Shown: positions 45,871-56,433, numbered from the stretch's first letter. The stretch: DNA of 64,000 bases from VRUE01 sp963729995 (GCA_963729995.1 CAVSPF010000003.1:1-64000); one strand, 5' to 3'. Notes: generated from the sequence alone by a model not told the origin. Numbers and translations: made by a program.

Positions 45871-46265
45871 TAGGAAGCCTTGACTCCGTAGCGAGACCGG
45901 GCCTGCTTGCGGTCGGAGACACCGGCCGCATCGAGGGTGCCGCGCACGACCTTGTAGCGGACACCCGGAAGGTCCTTGACCCGTCCGCCCCTGACCAGCA
46001 CCACCGAGTGCTCCTGCAGGTTATGGCCCTCACCGGGGATGTAGGTGGTGACCTCCATCCCGTTGGTGAGCCGCACCCGCGCGATCTTGCGCAGGGCGGA
46101 GTTCGGCTTCTTCGGTGTCACCGTTGCGACGCGCGTGCAGACACCACGCCGCTGCGGAGCCGCGACGCGCTTCTTGCGACCCTGCCCGGACTTGAGGCCC
46201 GGCGTCGACGTCTTCTTCTTGGGGCGCTTCCGCCCCTTCCTGATGAGCTGGTTCGTGTTCGGCAC
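45870..46265 (-). CDS. rpsL: 30S ribosomal protein S12
   Basis: A 131-residue S12. The decoding-centre loop TPKKPNSALRKIARV has the streptomycin-sensitive lysine, and VRGGRVKDLPGVRYK matches the second conserved loop. The N-terminus has a slightly longer basic stretch (KGRKRPKKKTSTPGLKSGQG). Together with rpsG it forms the first half of a str operon, but fusA-tuf run the opposite way. It overlaps the upstream gene in another frame. Confidence 0.97.
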   Translation of the reverse strand: MPNTNQLIRKGRKRPKKKTSTPGLKSGQGRKKRVAAPQRRGVCTRVATVTPKKPNSALRKIARVRLTNGMEVTTYIPGEGHNLQEHSVVLVRGGRVKDLPGVRYKVVRGTLDAAGVSDRKQARSRYGVKAS

Positions 46266-47074
46266 GGCCGCGCATGGTAGCGGTCTGCTGCCTTTGGGGC
46301 CGCGATGAGGAGGATGCCGGCAAGCATCAGGCCCGCTGCGGAGGCGAGCTCAGCGTAGAAGCCGTGCTCGAGCACCGCGGTGGCTCCCGAGAACCGCGAC
46401 GCCTCCACACCGGCGTCGAGGCCGGCCGGCAGGTCCACCAGGAGGATGACTGCGAGGCTGAGCAGGCCCAGGGCGAACACGACTCGCCCAAGCCGCCAAC
46501 GGCCGCTGCGCACCGCGACCGCGGCAAGGGCGGCGGCGAGCAGCGCCACCGCGATCAGGAGGTAGGAGTGGGAGTCGACGGCGGTTCTGGCACCCACGGT
46601 GGGCGGTGTCGCCGCCGGCAGCCCGGCATACCCTGGCTGCCCGACCTCGACGGCGCTGTAGTCGACGAGCTGCGACGCCACCAGACAGGCGGCGGAGGCG
46701 ACGATCACACCGCAGATCGCCCGCTCGGGCGTCAGCATCGCGCTGGCGCGAGTCGCCGCGCGGATCGCCAGGCGAACAGAGCGCGATAGGCACCTTTCGG
46801 CTGTCGCGAGGCTGCGGAAGAGCAGCCGCAGCACAGGTCGCAGCCGCCTGCCTGCCCAGCGTGCTGCGTGCACCGCCGCGGCCCAGAGCGGCTTGCCCCG
46901 GCGCAGCAGCCACCGTCCGCAGCGCCCACCGATCGAGCGGCCGCGACGGGCCTGGCGAGACACGGCGGGCTCGGCGCGCACGATGAGCCGGTTCGCCTTG
47001 CGGTCGACGCTTTGCGTCCACCGTTTCGCCAGGCTGAGGGCGTTGCGAAAAAGTCGCTGTGGCGCTGCTATCAT
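46118..47074 (-). CDS. Membrane protein of unknown function upstream of rpsL
   Basis: A 318-residue ORF from ATG 47074. After ~110 basic residues come three or four hydrophobic stretches (AICGVIVASAACLVASQLV, SYLLIAVALLAAALAAVAV, VVFALGLLSLAVILLVDLPAGL, ELASAAGLMLAGILLIAAP). The final ~50 residues (Arg/Ser-rich, SSSGRGGSAPRRRRRRRASS) lie inside rpsL in a different frame on the same strand. They look like out-of-frame translation, so the natural C-terminus is probably near 46270 and was lost to a small indel. No family recognised. Confidence 0.5.
   Translation of the reverse strand: MIAAPQRLFRNALSLAKRWTQSVDRKANRLIVRAEPAVSRQARRGRSIGGRCGRWLLRRGKPLWAAAVHAARWAGRRLRPVLRLLFRSLATAERCLSRSVRLAIRAATRASAMLTPERAICGVIVASAACLVASQLVDYSAVEVGQPGYAGLPAATPPTVGARTAVDSHSYLLIAVALLAAALAAVAVRSGRWRLGRVVFALGLLSLAVILLVDLPAGLDAGVEASRFSGATAVLEHGFYAELASAAGLMLAGILLIAAPKAADRYHARPCRTRTSSSGRGGSAPRRRRRRRASSPGRVARSASRLRSGVVSARASQR
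47066..47074 (+). promoter_or_regulatory. Extended -10 promoter for the fusA leader
   Basis: TGCTATCAT matches an extended -10 (TGN followed by TATCAT at 47069-47074). The only -35 resemblance is TTGCGA at 47043 with a long spacer, so the extended element probably compensates. The box overlaps the start codon of the divergent membrane gene. Confidence 0.45.
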
Positions 47075-47112
47075 CGCTCGGCGCTCAGGCTTCTCCGCTG
47101 AACGTTTCGCCG

Positions 47113-47131
47113 GGCCCGCGAGGGCCTTTTT
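47113..47131 (+). terminator. Terminator-like hairpin in the fusA leader
   Basis: GGCCC (47113-47117), 4-nt loop, GGGCC (47122-47126), then five T. A second small hairpin TCCGGC-TTTT-GCCGGA follows near 47143. Together they could attenuate transcription entering fusA from the 47069 promoter. Confidence 0.5.
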
Positions 47132-47209
47132 CATGCGCCAATTCCGGCTTTTGCCGGAGGGCCTTCGTTTATCTCGTCCCCGCTTCAAGACAACCCTTAC
47201 CTTACGAGC

Positions 47210-49321
<2,112 letters not shown>

Positions 49322-49487
49322 GCTGCCGCACGGCGGTAACTCACGAGCCGCGCCGACGCGCGATTGTTCCAGCTATATTTCCCCGGTTCGCCCGCAGGCA
49401 GCGAAATACCGGCTGCCAGGCAACCGTCCCCAAACTTAATCAGCCAACCCAGACAGAACCCGACTTCGAAAGGTAGAACGGAGAGCG

Positions 49488-50672
49488 ATGTCAAAGGCGA
49501 AGTTCGAGCGCGATAAGCCGCATGTGAACGTCGGCACGATCGGTCATATCGACCACGGCAAGACGACGCTGACGGCCGCGATCACGAAGACCCTCTCCGA
49601 GAAGGGCGGCACCGAAGCGAAGAGCTTCGAGGAGATCGACAACGCGCCGGAGGAGAAGGAGCGCGGCATCACGATCGCGACCTCCCACGTCGAGTACCAG
49701 ACGGACAACCGCCACTACGCGCACGTCGACTGTCCCGGCCACGCGGACTACGTCAAGAACATGATCACGGGCGCCGCGCAGATGGACGGCGCGATCCTCG
49801 TCGTCTCCGCCGCCGACGGCGTGATGCCGCAGACCCGCGAGCACATCCTGCTCGCTCGCCAGGTCAACGTGCCGCACGTGGTCGTCTTCCTCAACAAGGT
49901 TGACCAGGTCGACGACGAGGAGCTGATCGAGCTGGTCGAGGAGGAGGTCAAGGACCTGCTCAACGAGTACGACTTCCCGGGCGACGATACGCCGATCGTC
50001 AAAGGCTCGGCGCTGAAGGCGCTGGAGGGCGACGAGGAGGCCCAGAAGGCGATCTTCGAACTCGCTGACGCGCTCGACTCGTACATCCCCGAGCCCGTGC
50101 GCGAGCTCGACAAGCCCTTCCTGATGCCGATCGAGGACATCTTCTCCATCACCGGCCGCGGCACCGTCGCCACCGGCCGTATCGAGCAGGGCATCGTCAA
50201 CACCGGCGACGAAGTCGAGATCGTCGGCATCAAGCCGACGTCGAAAACCGTCGTCACCGGGGTCGAGATGTTCCGCAAGATCCTCGACCAGGGTCAGGCG
50301 GGCGACAACGTGGGCTGCCTGCTGCGGGGCACCAAGCGCGAGGAGATCGAGCGCGGCCAGGTGCTCTGCAAGCCAGGTTCGATCACCCCGCACACCAAGT
50401 TCAAAGCCGAGGTCTACTGCCTGAAGAAGGAGGAGGGTGGTCGCCACACGCCGTTCTTCTCGGGCTACCGGCCCCAGTTCTACTTCCGCACAACCGACGT
50501 GACCGGGATCGCCAACCTCCCCGAGGGGACCGAGATGGTGATGCCGGGCGACAACGTCCAGATGACGATCGAGCTGATCCAGCCGATTGCGATGGACCAG
50601 GGCCTGCGCTTCGCCATCCGCGAGGGTGGGCGAACCGTTGGCTCGGGGGTTGTTTCCGAGGTCATCGAGTAA
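49488..50672 (+). CDS. tuf: Elongation factor Tu
   Basis: A 394-residue aminoacyl-tRNA carrier GTPase. G1 GHIDHGKTTLTAAI, switch I ERGITIATSHVEY, G3 DCPGHADYVKN, G4 NKVDQVD and G5 GSALKAL are all present. Domains 2 and 3 contain TGRGTVATGRIEQG and the FFSGYRPQFYFRTTDVTG loop. GGAGAG lies 6 bp before ATG 49488. A 166-bp gap from fusA contains a weak TATATT at 49374, a possible own promoter. Confidence 0.98.
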   Translation: MSKAKFERDKPHVNVGTIGHIDHGKTTLTAAITKTLSEKGGTEAKSFEEIDNAPEEKERGITIATSHVEYQTDNRHYAHVDCPGHADYVKNMITGAAQMDGAILVVSAADGVMPQTREHILLARQVNVPHVVVFLNKVDQVDDEELIELVEEEVKDLLNEYDFPGDDTPIVKGSALKALEGDEEAQKAIFELADALDSYIPEPVRELDKPFLMPIEDIFSITGRGTVATGRIEQGIVNTGDEVEIVGIKPTSKTVVTGVEMFRKILDQGQAGDNVGCLLRGTKREEIERGQVLCKPGSITPHTKFKAEVYCLKKEEGGRHTPFFSGYRPQFYFRTTDVTGIANLPEGTEMVMPGDNVQMTIELIQPIAMDQGLRFAIREGGRTVGSGVVSEVIE

Positions 50673-50678
50673 CACTTG

Positions 50679-50698
50679 GGGCGGGCCTCGGCCCGCCC
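50679..50698 (+). terminator. Hairpin after tuf
   Basis: Perfect GC stem GGGCGGGC (50679-50686) / GCCCGCCC (50691-50698) with a CTCG loop, 6 bp after the tuf stop. There is no T run, so it is a weak or Rho-independent-like terminator. Confidence 0.5.
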
Positions 50699-50744
50699 TC
50701 TCGTCGCTCTGGGCGGCGAGACAACTGCAAATGGACATACGACC

Positions 50745-50776
50745 GGGGCGGCGCCCCATATAAGGGGCGGCGCCCC
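50745..50776. repeat. Paired 13-mers forming a hairpin before rpsJ
   Basis: GGGGCGGCGCCCC occurs at 50745-50757 and again at 50764-50776. The two can pair with 12 of 13 matches, and each is itself nearly self-complementary. It lies in the gap between tuf and rpsJ and may act in control of the S10 operon leader. Confidence 0.6.
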
Positions 50777-50824
50777 TTCCGCGCGGTAAGGCCAGCGCGA
50801 GAAGGAAAAGAGAGCTTCAAGATC

Positions 50825-51145
50825 GTGGCAGCGATAGCGGCGCAAAAAATTCGAATCCGACTGAAGGCGTATGACCACGACGCCATAGATCGGGCTGCCC
50901 GCGAGATCGTCGAGACCGCGGAGCGCACCGGCGCCAGCGTTTCCGGGCCGGTGCCGCTGCCGACCGAGAAAAACGTCTACTGCGTGATCCGTTCCCCGTT
51001 CAAGGACAAGGACTCGCGCGAGCACTTCGAGATTCGCACCCATAAGCGGCTGATCGACATCCTCCAGCCGTCGCCGAAAACCGTCGACTCGCTGCAGCGG
51101 CTGGACTCGCTGCCGGCTGGCGTCGACATCGAGATTCGCCTCTAG
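50825..51145 (+). CDS. rpsJ: 30S ribosomal protein S10
   Basis: A 106-residue S10 starting with GTG. QKIRIRLKAYDHDAIDRAAREIVETAERTG and the loop THKRLIDILQPSPKTVDSL with its NusG/NusB contact are typical. First gene of the S10-spc cluster, which then runs gene by gene in the canonical order. Confidence 0.97.
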   Translation: MAAIAAQKIRIRLKAYDHDAIDRAAREIVETAERTGASVSGPVPLPTEKNVYCVIRSPFKDKDSREHFEIRTHKRLIDILQPSPKTVDSLQRLDSLPAGVDIEIRL

Positions 51146-51152
51146 GTTCGTG

Positions 51153-51782
51153 ATGGCTGCGATCCTTGGAAAGAAGCTGGGGATGACGCAGGTCTTTCGC
51201 GAGGACGGCACGGTCGTACCGGTGACGGTGATCGAGGCCGGCCCCTGCAAGGTGACCGCTGTTCGCCACGCCGAGCGCGACGGCTATGCCGCTGTGCAGC
51301 TCGCCTTCGATGAGGTCAAGGAAGGCAAGCTGAGCAGGGCCGAGCTCGGTCACCTGAAGAAGGCCGGTGCCCCGCCGATGCGCCACCTGGTCGAGTTCCG
51401 GGACGAGGACCTCGGCGCCGAGGAGGGTCCCAAGGTGGGTGATGACGTAACGGTCGCCGCGTTCGAGCCGGGCCAGAAGATCAAGGTCTCCGGCGTCTCG
51501 ATCGGCAAGGGGTTCCAGGGAGGCATCAAGCGCCACAACTTCAGCCGCGGCCCCGTTAGTCACGGCTCTCACAACGTTCGCGCCCCGGGCTCGATCGGCG
51601 CCAGCGCCTTCCCGGCGCGCGTCTTCAAGGGCATGCGGATGCCCGGCCAGATGGGCAACAGGCGAATCACCCAGCGTGGCCTCGAGGTCGCCGACGTCGA
51701 CGCCGAGCGGAACCTGCTGCTCATCAAGGGCTCGGTGCCCGGATCGCGGAACGCCCTTGTGGAGGTGCGCTCCGATGGTTAA
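51153..51782 (+). CDS. rplC: 50S ribosomal protein L3
   Basis: A 209-residue L3, with ATG 51153 chosen over the adjacent GTG because the conserved AAILGKKLGMTQVF begins there. The extended loop FSRGPVSHGSHNVRAPGSIG, near the peptidyl transferase centre, is normal. The stop overlaps rplD by 8 bp. Confidence 0.96.
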   Translation: MAAILGKKLGMTQVFREDGTVVPVTVIEAGPCKVTAVRHAERDGYAAVQLAFDEVKEGKLSRAELGHLKKAGAPPMRHLVEFRDEDLGAEEGPKVGDDVTVAAFEPGQKIKVSGVSIGKGFQGGIKRHNFSRGPVSHGSHNVRAPGSIGASAFPARVFKGMRMPGQMGNRRITQRGLEVADVDAERNLLLIKGSVPGSRNALVEVRSDG

Positions 51783-52386
51783 AGCGTCGGTGCTCGGGAA
51801 GACGACGAAAGCGGACCTGCCGAAGGAGCTGTTCACGGAGCCGTTCCATCACTCGCTCGTCGATGAGACCGCTCGCGCGGACTTGGCGGCGCGCCGGCGC
51901 GGCACGGCTTCGACGCTCACCCGCGGCGAGGTGTCGATGACCGGCGCCAAGGCCTGGCGCCAGAAGGGCACCGGCCGTGCCCGCGTCGGCGCGCTCAGCG
52001 CGCCCAGCCGCTTCGGCGGCGGCGTCGCCTTCGGTCCCAAGCCGCGTCACTACAAGCTCAAGGTCAACCGCAAAGCCCGCCGCAAGGCGATGCGGGCGGC
52101 ACTCTCGGTCCATGCCGAGCGGGGCAGCGTCGCCATCCTCGATCCGGCTGCCTTCGAGGCTCCCTCGACCAAGGCGGCCGCGGCGGCGTTGGAGAAGTGG
52201 GGCGAGAAGCGCCCGACGCTCGTCGTGCTGCAGGTCGAGGAGACCGGTGCGTTGAAGAGCTTTCGCAACATCCCTCGGGTCGTGGTCGCCGAGGCTGGCG
52301 CGATCGGAGTTGCCGACGTGATCGGCGCGGCGTCGCTGGTGCTCTCGCAGGGCGCTCTCGCAAAGCTGGCGGAGCGGCTGGTCTGA
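51775..52386 (+). CDS. rplD: 50S ribosomal protein L4
   Basis: A 203-residue L4. The exit-tunnel loop reads WRQKGTGRARVGALSAPSRFGGG (bent extension) and GPKPRHYKLKVNRKARRKAMR. The C-terminal globular domain has RNIPRVVVAEAGAIGVADVI. ATG 51775 overlaps the end of rplC (ATGGTTAA). TGA overlaps the rplW ATG. Confidence 0.96.
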   Translation: MVKASVLGKTTKADLPKELFTEPFHHSLVDETARADLAARRRGTASTLTRGEVSMTGAKAWRQKGTGRARVGALSAPSRFGGGVAFGPKPRHYKLKVNRKARRKAMRAALSVHAERGSVAILDPAAFEAPSTKAAAAALEKWGEKRPTLVVLQVEETGALKSFRNIPRVVVAEAGAIGVADVIGAASLVLSQGALAKLAERLV

Positions 52387-52679
52387 TGGACGCGCGCACG
52401 GTGATACGCCGCCCGGTGGTCTCGGAGAAGAGCTACGCGCTGATCGCTGAGGGCAAGTACACGTTCCGGGTCGACGACCGCGCCCACAAGACCCAGATCG
52501 CCGCTGCGGTGGAAGAGATCTTCAGCGTCGGAGTGGCCGCCGTGCGCACCTCCAAGGTGCGCGCCAAGCCAAAGCGGCGCGGCCAGACGCGGGGCAGGAC
52601 CCGCAACTGGAAGAAGGCCGTCGTCCAGCTGGCGCCCGGCGAGCGGATTGAGCTGTTCGAAGGCGCGGAGACCGCGTAA
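52386..52679 (+). CDS. rplW: 50S ribosomal protein L23
   Basis: A 97-residue protein at the tunnel exit, docking site for signal recognition particle and trigger factor. Motifs RRPVVSEKSYALIAEGKYTFRV and VRTSKVRAKPKRRGQTRGRTRNWKKA. Start overlaps rplD TGA. Confidence 0.96.
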   Translation: MDARTVIRRPVVSEKSYALIAEGKYTFRVDDRAHKTQIAAAVEEIFSVGVAAVRTSKVRAKPKRRGQTRGRTRNWKKAVVQLAPGERIELFEGAETA

Positions 52680-52687
52680 GGAGCCCG

Positions 52688-53533
52688 ATGCCGAACCGCA
52701 AGACAAAACCGACCAGCCCCGGGCGTCGCTTTGCGACATACCCGCTGCGCGAGCAGCTGACCGCATCCGAGCCGGAGCGCAAGCTGACCGAGGGCCTGCG
52801 CAAGTCCGGCGGCCGCAACGCCAACGGCCGGGTCACGGCCCGCCATCGGGGCGGGGGCGCGAAGCGTCGCTACCGCCAGATCGACTTCAAGCGCCTCAAG
52901 GACGGCGTGCCCGCGAAGGTGGCGACGGTCGAGTACGACCCGAACCGCAGCTGCTACATCGCGTTGCTGCATTACGCCGACGGGCACAAGAGCTACATCC
53001 TCGCTCCGGCGGGGCTCTCGGTCGGCGACCGCGTCCAGTCGGGCCCGGGCGCCGACATCAAGCCCGGCAATGCGCTGACGCTGCGGGAGATGCCAACCGG
53101 CACGATCGTCCACAACGTGGAGCTTGTGCCAGGCCAGGGTGGCAAGATGGGACGAGCCGCTGGCATGGCGATCCAGCTCGCGGCGAAGGAGGGGGACATG
53201 GTGACGCTGCGGCTGCCCTCCTCGGAGATGCGAATGGTCCGCGCCGACTGTCGCGCCACCGTCGGCAGCCTGTCCAACCCCGAGCACCAGAACCTGAAGG
53301 TCGGCAAGGCCGGGCGCAACCGTCACAAGGGTCGCCGGCCGCAGACAAGGGGAGTGGCGATGAACCCGGTGGACCACCCGCACGGCGGCGGCGAGGCCCA
53401 TCACACTCCCGGAGGGCATCCGGTCACACCCTGGGGCAAGCCGACGCTCGGCTACCGAACTCGTAAGAAGGGCAAGCAATCGGATCGCTACATCGTGCGC
53501 GGCCGCAGGCGCGGAAAGAAGAAGAGCAGGTAG
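52688..53533 (+). CDS. rplB: 50S ribosomal protein L2
   Basis: A 281-residue L2 needed for subunit joining and peptidyl transfer. GVAMNPVDHPHGGGEAHHTPGG near the C-terminus contains the critical His. The N-terminal GRNANGRVTARHRGGGAKRRYR is also conserved. rpsS starts on the base after its TAG. Confidence 0.97.
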   Translation: MPNRKTKPTSPGRRFATYPLREQLTASEPERKLTEGLRKSGGRNANGRVTARHRGGGAKRRYRQIDFKRLKDGVPAKVATVEYDPNRSCYIALLHYADGHKSYILAPAGLSVGDRVQSGPGADIKPGNALTLREMPTGTIVHNVELVPGQGGKMGRAAGMAIQLAAKEGDMVTLRLPSSEMRMVRADCRATVGSLSNPEHQNLKVGKAGRNRHKGRRPQTRGVAMNPVDHPHGGGEAHHTPGGHPVTPWGKPTLGYRTRKKGKQSDRYIVRGRRRGKKKSR

Positions 53534-53806
53534 ATGGGACGCTCGACCAAGAAAGGCCCGTGGGTTGAAGAGGCGCTGATGAAGCGCATCACCGCGATGA
53601 ACGACTCAGGCCAGAAGCAGATGGTGAAAACGTGGTCGCGGACCTCAACGATCTTTCCCGAGATGGTTGGCCACACGATCGCGGTCCACGACGGCCGCAA
53701 GCACGTGCCTGTCTTCATCTCGGAGTCGATGGTCGGTCACAAGCTGGGCGAGTTCGCTCCCACCCGGACCTTCCGCTCCCACTCCGGCTCCGGCAAGGGC
53801 GACTAG
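53534..53806 (+). CDS. rpsS: 30S ribosomal protein S19
   Basis: A 90-residue S19. GRSTKKGPWVEEALMKRI, TWSRTSTIFPEMVGHTIAVHDGRKHVPVFI and GHKLGEFAPTRTFRSH are diagnostic. Binds the 16S head near the A site. The rplV gene starts after 2 bp. Confidence 0.97.
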   Translation: MGRSTKKGPWVEEALMKRITAMNDSGQKQMVKTWSRTSTIFPEMVGHTIAVHDGRKHVPVFISESMVGHKLGEFAPTRTFRSHSGSGKGD

Positions 53807-53808
53807 AG

Positions 53809-54300
53809 ATGGCTGACGAGAAAAAGAAGACGGCGAAAAAACAGACGGCAAAGAAAGCGTCGCCGAAAAAAGCTGCCGCGAAAGAAGAGACAGCGAAAAA
53901 AGCCGCGCCCAAAAAAGAGCCGGCGAAGAAAAAGGAGGCGCCGAAAGCGAAACCGGCGCCACTCGTGGTCAGGGCCAGCTCCCGCTACGTCCGGGTCGCG
54001 CCACGCAAGGCGCGCCTGGTCGCCGACCAAATTCGCGGTCTGCACATCGAAAAGGCGCGGGCGCTGCTGGAGTTCTCGCCGCGCGGCGCCGCCCAGGACA
54101 TCCGCAAGCTGCTCGAATCGGCCGCCTCCAATGCCGAGAACAACCATGACCTGGTCGCCGACGAGATGCGCGTGGCGGAGATCACCGTCGACGAAGGACC
54201 GACCCTGCGCCGCTTCCGCCCCCGGGCACTGGGACGGGCAACACCGATCAACAAGCGAACGAGCCACATCGCAGTGGCTCTGAGCCCGGAAGAGGACTGA
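53809..54300 (+). CDS. rplV: 50S ribosomal protein L22, with Lys/Ala-rich N-terminal extension
   Basis: A 163-residue L22. Residues ~53-163 are the normal L22, with SSRYVRVAPRKARLVADQIRG and the long beta-hairpin RRFRPRALGRATPINKRTSHI lining the exit tunnel. Residues 1-50 are an added KKTAKKQTAKKASPKKAAAK-type tail, like a histone-H1 C-terminus, which would extend from the ribosome surface. Start ATG 53809 follows the rpsS TAG by 2 bp. Confidence 0.95.
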   Translation: MADEKKKTAKKQTAKKASPKKAAAKEETAKKAAPKKEPAKKKEAPKAKPAPLVVRASSRYVRVAPRKARLVADQIRGLHIEKARALLEFSPRGAAQDIRKLLESAASNAENNHDLVADEMRVAEITVDEGPTLRRFRPRALGRATPINKRTSHIAVALSPEED

Positions 54301-54308
54301 GAAGACCC

Positions 54309-55013
54309 ATGGGACAGAAGATCCACCCCGGCGGCTTCCGGGTCGGCTACATCCAGGACTGGAAATCGAACTGGTTCGACGAGAAGGGCTTCGCGGACGT
54401 TCTCCAGGAGGACCTGCAGATCCGCAGCCACATCGAAGGCAAACTGGCGCATGCCGGCCTGTCCGACATCACGATCGAGCGTCGCGGCGAGGTCGCGGTG
54501 GACATCCATACCGCCCGCCCCGGCATCGTGATCGGCAAGTCGGGCAGCGAAGTGGACGCGTTGCGGAAGGAGCTGCACAAGCTGACCGGCAAGCCGGTGA
54601 AGGTGAACATCCGCGAGGTGAAGCGCCCCGAGCTCGACGCCAAGCTGGTTGCCCAGTCGATTGCCGAGCAGCTCCAGAACCGAGTTGCCTTCCGGCGGGC
54701 GATGAAACGCGCTCTCACCTCCGCGATGCGGTCCGGCGCCCAGGGCGTCAAGGTGCAGGTGTCGGGGCGCCTCGGCGGTGCGGAGATGGCCCGCACGGAA
54801 GGCTATTCCGACGGGCGGGTTCCCCTGCACACGCTGCGGGCCAACATCGACTACGGCTTCTTCGAGGCGCGGACCACGGCGGGCCGGATCGGCGTCAAGT
54901 GCTGGATCAACAAGGGCGAGGTGATGCCCGAGGGCTTCCGCTCCGACCAGGCCTCCGCCGACGACGAGCAGCAGGGCGTTCAGCGCGGCCGGCGTGGTGG
55001 AGGGAGTCGGTAG
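54309..55013 (+). CDS. rpsC: 30S ribosomal protein S3
   Basis: A 234-residue S3 with KH domain. GQKIHPGGFRVGYIQDWKSNWF, RPGIVIGKSGSEVDALRKEL (GxxG loop of the KH) and MARTEGYSDGRVPLHTLRANIDY. The tail after 210 is short and basic. Contacts mRNA at the entry channel. Confidence 0.97.
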   Translation: MGQKIHPGGFRVGYIQDWKSNWFDEKGFADVLQEDLQIRSHIEGKLAHAGLSDITIERRGEVAVDIHTARPGIVIGKSGSEVDALRKELHKLTGKPVKVNIREVKRPELDAKLVAQSIAEQLQNRVAFRRAMKRALTSAMRSGAQGVKVQVSGRLGGAEMARTEGYSDGRVPLHTLRANIDYGFFEARTTAGRIGVKCWINKGEVMPEGFRSDQASADDEQQGVQRGRRGGGSR

Positions 55014-55016
55014 CTG

Positions 55017-55439
55017 ATGCTGATGCCGAAGCGGGTCAAGCACCGCAAACAGATGCGCGGCCGGATGCGCGGCAACACGAAGGGCGGCAGCACGGTTGCC
55101 TTCGGCGAGTACGGGCTGAAGGCGCTGGACCGTGGCTGGATCACCAACCGCCAGATCGAGGCAGCGCGCGTCGCGATGACCCGCAAGATCAAACGTGGCG
55201 GCAAGGTCTGGATCAACCTCTTCCCGGACAAGCCCTACACCAAGAAGCCCGCCGAGACGCGGATGGGCTCGGGGAAGGGCAACCCCGAGGGCTGGGTGGC
55301 GGTTGTCAAGCCGGGCAAAGTGATGTTCGAGCTGGCGGGCGTGCCCGAGGATCTCGCTCGCGAGGCGCTGCGCCTGGCGGGGCACAAGCTCCCGGTGAAG
55401 ACCAAGTTCGTGATGCGCGAGGGGGCGGAGGGCCGGTGA
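55017..55439 (+). CDS. rplP: 50S ribosomal protein L16
   Basis: A 140-residue L16. MLMPKRVKHRKQMRGRMRG start (first of two possible ATG), LTRGG-equivalent RKIKRGGKVWINLFPDKPYTKKPAETRMGSGKGNPEGW and the loop near the A-site tRNA. Overlaps rpmC by 4 bp. Confidence 0.96.
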   Translation: MLMPKRVKHRKQMRGRMRGNTKGGSTVAFGEYGLKALDRGWITNRQIEAARVAMTRKIKRGGKVWINLFPDKPYTKKPAETRMGSGKGNPEGWVAVVKPGKVMFELAGVPEDLAREALRLAGHKLPVKTKFVMREGAEGR

Positions 55440-55648
55440 AGGCGAACGAGGTCCACAACCTCAAAGACGACGAGCTGGTGGCGAAGCTGAGCGACGCCAA
55501 GCAGGAGGCCTTCAACCTGCGCTTCCGCCACGCCACGGGTGAGCTGGAGAACACCGCCCGGATCGGCGCCGCGAGGCGGGACATTGCAAAATTGCTCACG
55601 GTCGCCCGCGAGCGGGGGATAGACGTTGAGAAAGAGCTGAGGAAATGA
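55436..55648 (+). CDS. rpmC: 50S ribosomal protein L29
   Basis: A 70-residue L29 from GTG 55436. NEVHNLKDDELVAKLSDAKQEAFNLRFRHATGELEN and the C-terminal RRDIAKLLTVARERG helix. The stop overlaps the rpsQ start (ATGA) at 55645. Frame checked, since the GTG is inside the rplP TGA overlap. Confidence 0.95.
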   Translation: MKANEVHNLKDDELVAKLSDAKQEAFNLRFRHATGELENTARIGAARRDIAKLLTVARERGIDVEKELRK

Positions 55649-56433
55649 CGGACGACGAGCAGATCAAAGAGCCTCAGGACGAGGCGCCAGACACTTCGGC
55701 TGAGGACGCGGTCGAGGAGACGACTCAGGACCAGGGTGAGTCGCCCGCGGGTCCTGTCGCCGCAGGGGACCCACCGCCCCCTGCGGTAGCTGAAGCTTCC
55801 TCGGGGGCGGTCCCCCCTGCGACGCCACCCGCGGGAGAGGAGTCTGGGTCTGACGAGGCTCCAGCGGAGGAGGAGGAAGCTGGGGAGTCCGAGGCCGCGG
55901 CGGAGGAGCCTGCTGCTGAGGAGGAGGCTCCGGCGGAGAAGGCTAAGGCTGCTGAGCCGGAGCCGGAGCCGAATCCGGAGGATGAGCTGCCGTGGAAGGA
56001 GCGGCTGAGGCTGCAGAAGTCCAGGCAGTCGCGTAAGGCTCGGCCGCAGCTCAGCCCGGAGGAAAGGCTCGCGCAGCGCCGGGAGGCGCGCAAGGCGAAG
56101 GCCTCTCTGCGCCGCAAGCAGCGCGCTGCCACCAGGGGCGCCAAGGTCGAGGCGGGGGCCGGCACGCCGCCGGCCGAGCGCGCGGCCAACGCAGCCAAGG
56201 TCCGCCAGGGAGTCGTCGTTTCCGACAAGGGCGAGAAATCGATCACCGTGAGAATCGACATCGTGCGACGCCATCCGACCTACGAGAAGGTGGTGCGTCG
56301 TTCTCGCACGCTCCATGCACATGACGAGCGCAACGAGGCAAGCGAGGGCGACGTGGTGCGCGTCGTCGAGACCAGGCCGCTTTCGAAGACCAAGCGCTGG
56401 CGCCTGGTCGAGGTTCTCGAGAAGGCGAAGTAG
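55645..56433 (+). CDS. rpsQ: 30S ribosomal protein S17 with ~185-residue N-terminal extension
   Basis: A 262-residue protein; normal S17 is about 85. The S17 OB-fold is the C-terminal 77 residues: RQGVVVSDKGEKSITVRIDIVRRHPTYEKVVRR and TRPLSKTKRWRLVEVLEKAK. Residues 1-120 are acidic, Ala/Glu/Pro-rich and probably disordered; 120-185 are basic (KERLRLQKSRQSRKARPQ). The acidic part contains a 92-bp repeat (55744-55835) that also occurs in rpsE. The start is coupled to the rpmC stop, and no alternative start near the S17 core has a good ribosome site, so the extension is likely translated. Confidence 0.93.
   Translation: MTDDEQIKEPQDEAPDTSAEDAVEETTQDQGESPAGPVAAGDPPPPAVAEASSGAVPPATPPAGEESGSDEAPAEEEEAGESEAAAEEPAAEEEAPAEKAKAAEPEPEPNPEDELPWKERLRLQKSRQSRKARPQLSPEERLAQRREARKAKASLRRKQRAATRGAKVEAGAGTPPAERAANAAKVRQGVVVSDKGEKSITVRIDIVRRHPTYEKVVRRSRTLHAHDERNEASEGDVVRVVETRPLSKTKRWRLVEVLEKAK
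55744..55835. repeat. 92-bp near-palindromic element inside rpsQ
   Basis: Bounded by CCCGCGGG at both ends; 89 of 92 bases match the copy at 60190-60281. The left arm GCAGGGGACCCACCGCCCCC pairs with the right arm GGGGGCGGTCCCCCCTGC across a short centre containing TAGCTGAAGCTT. It is a multiple of three minus one, yet read in the same frame in both genes. Confidence 0.9.

Noticed and set aside
49374..49379. TATATT as a firm tuf promoter
   Set aside because: No -35 at proper distance; kept only as a remark in the tuf entry.
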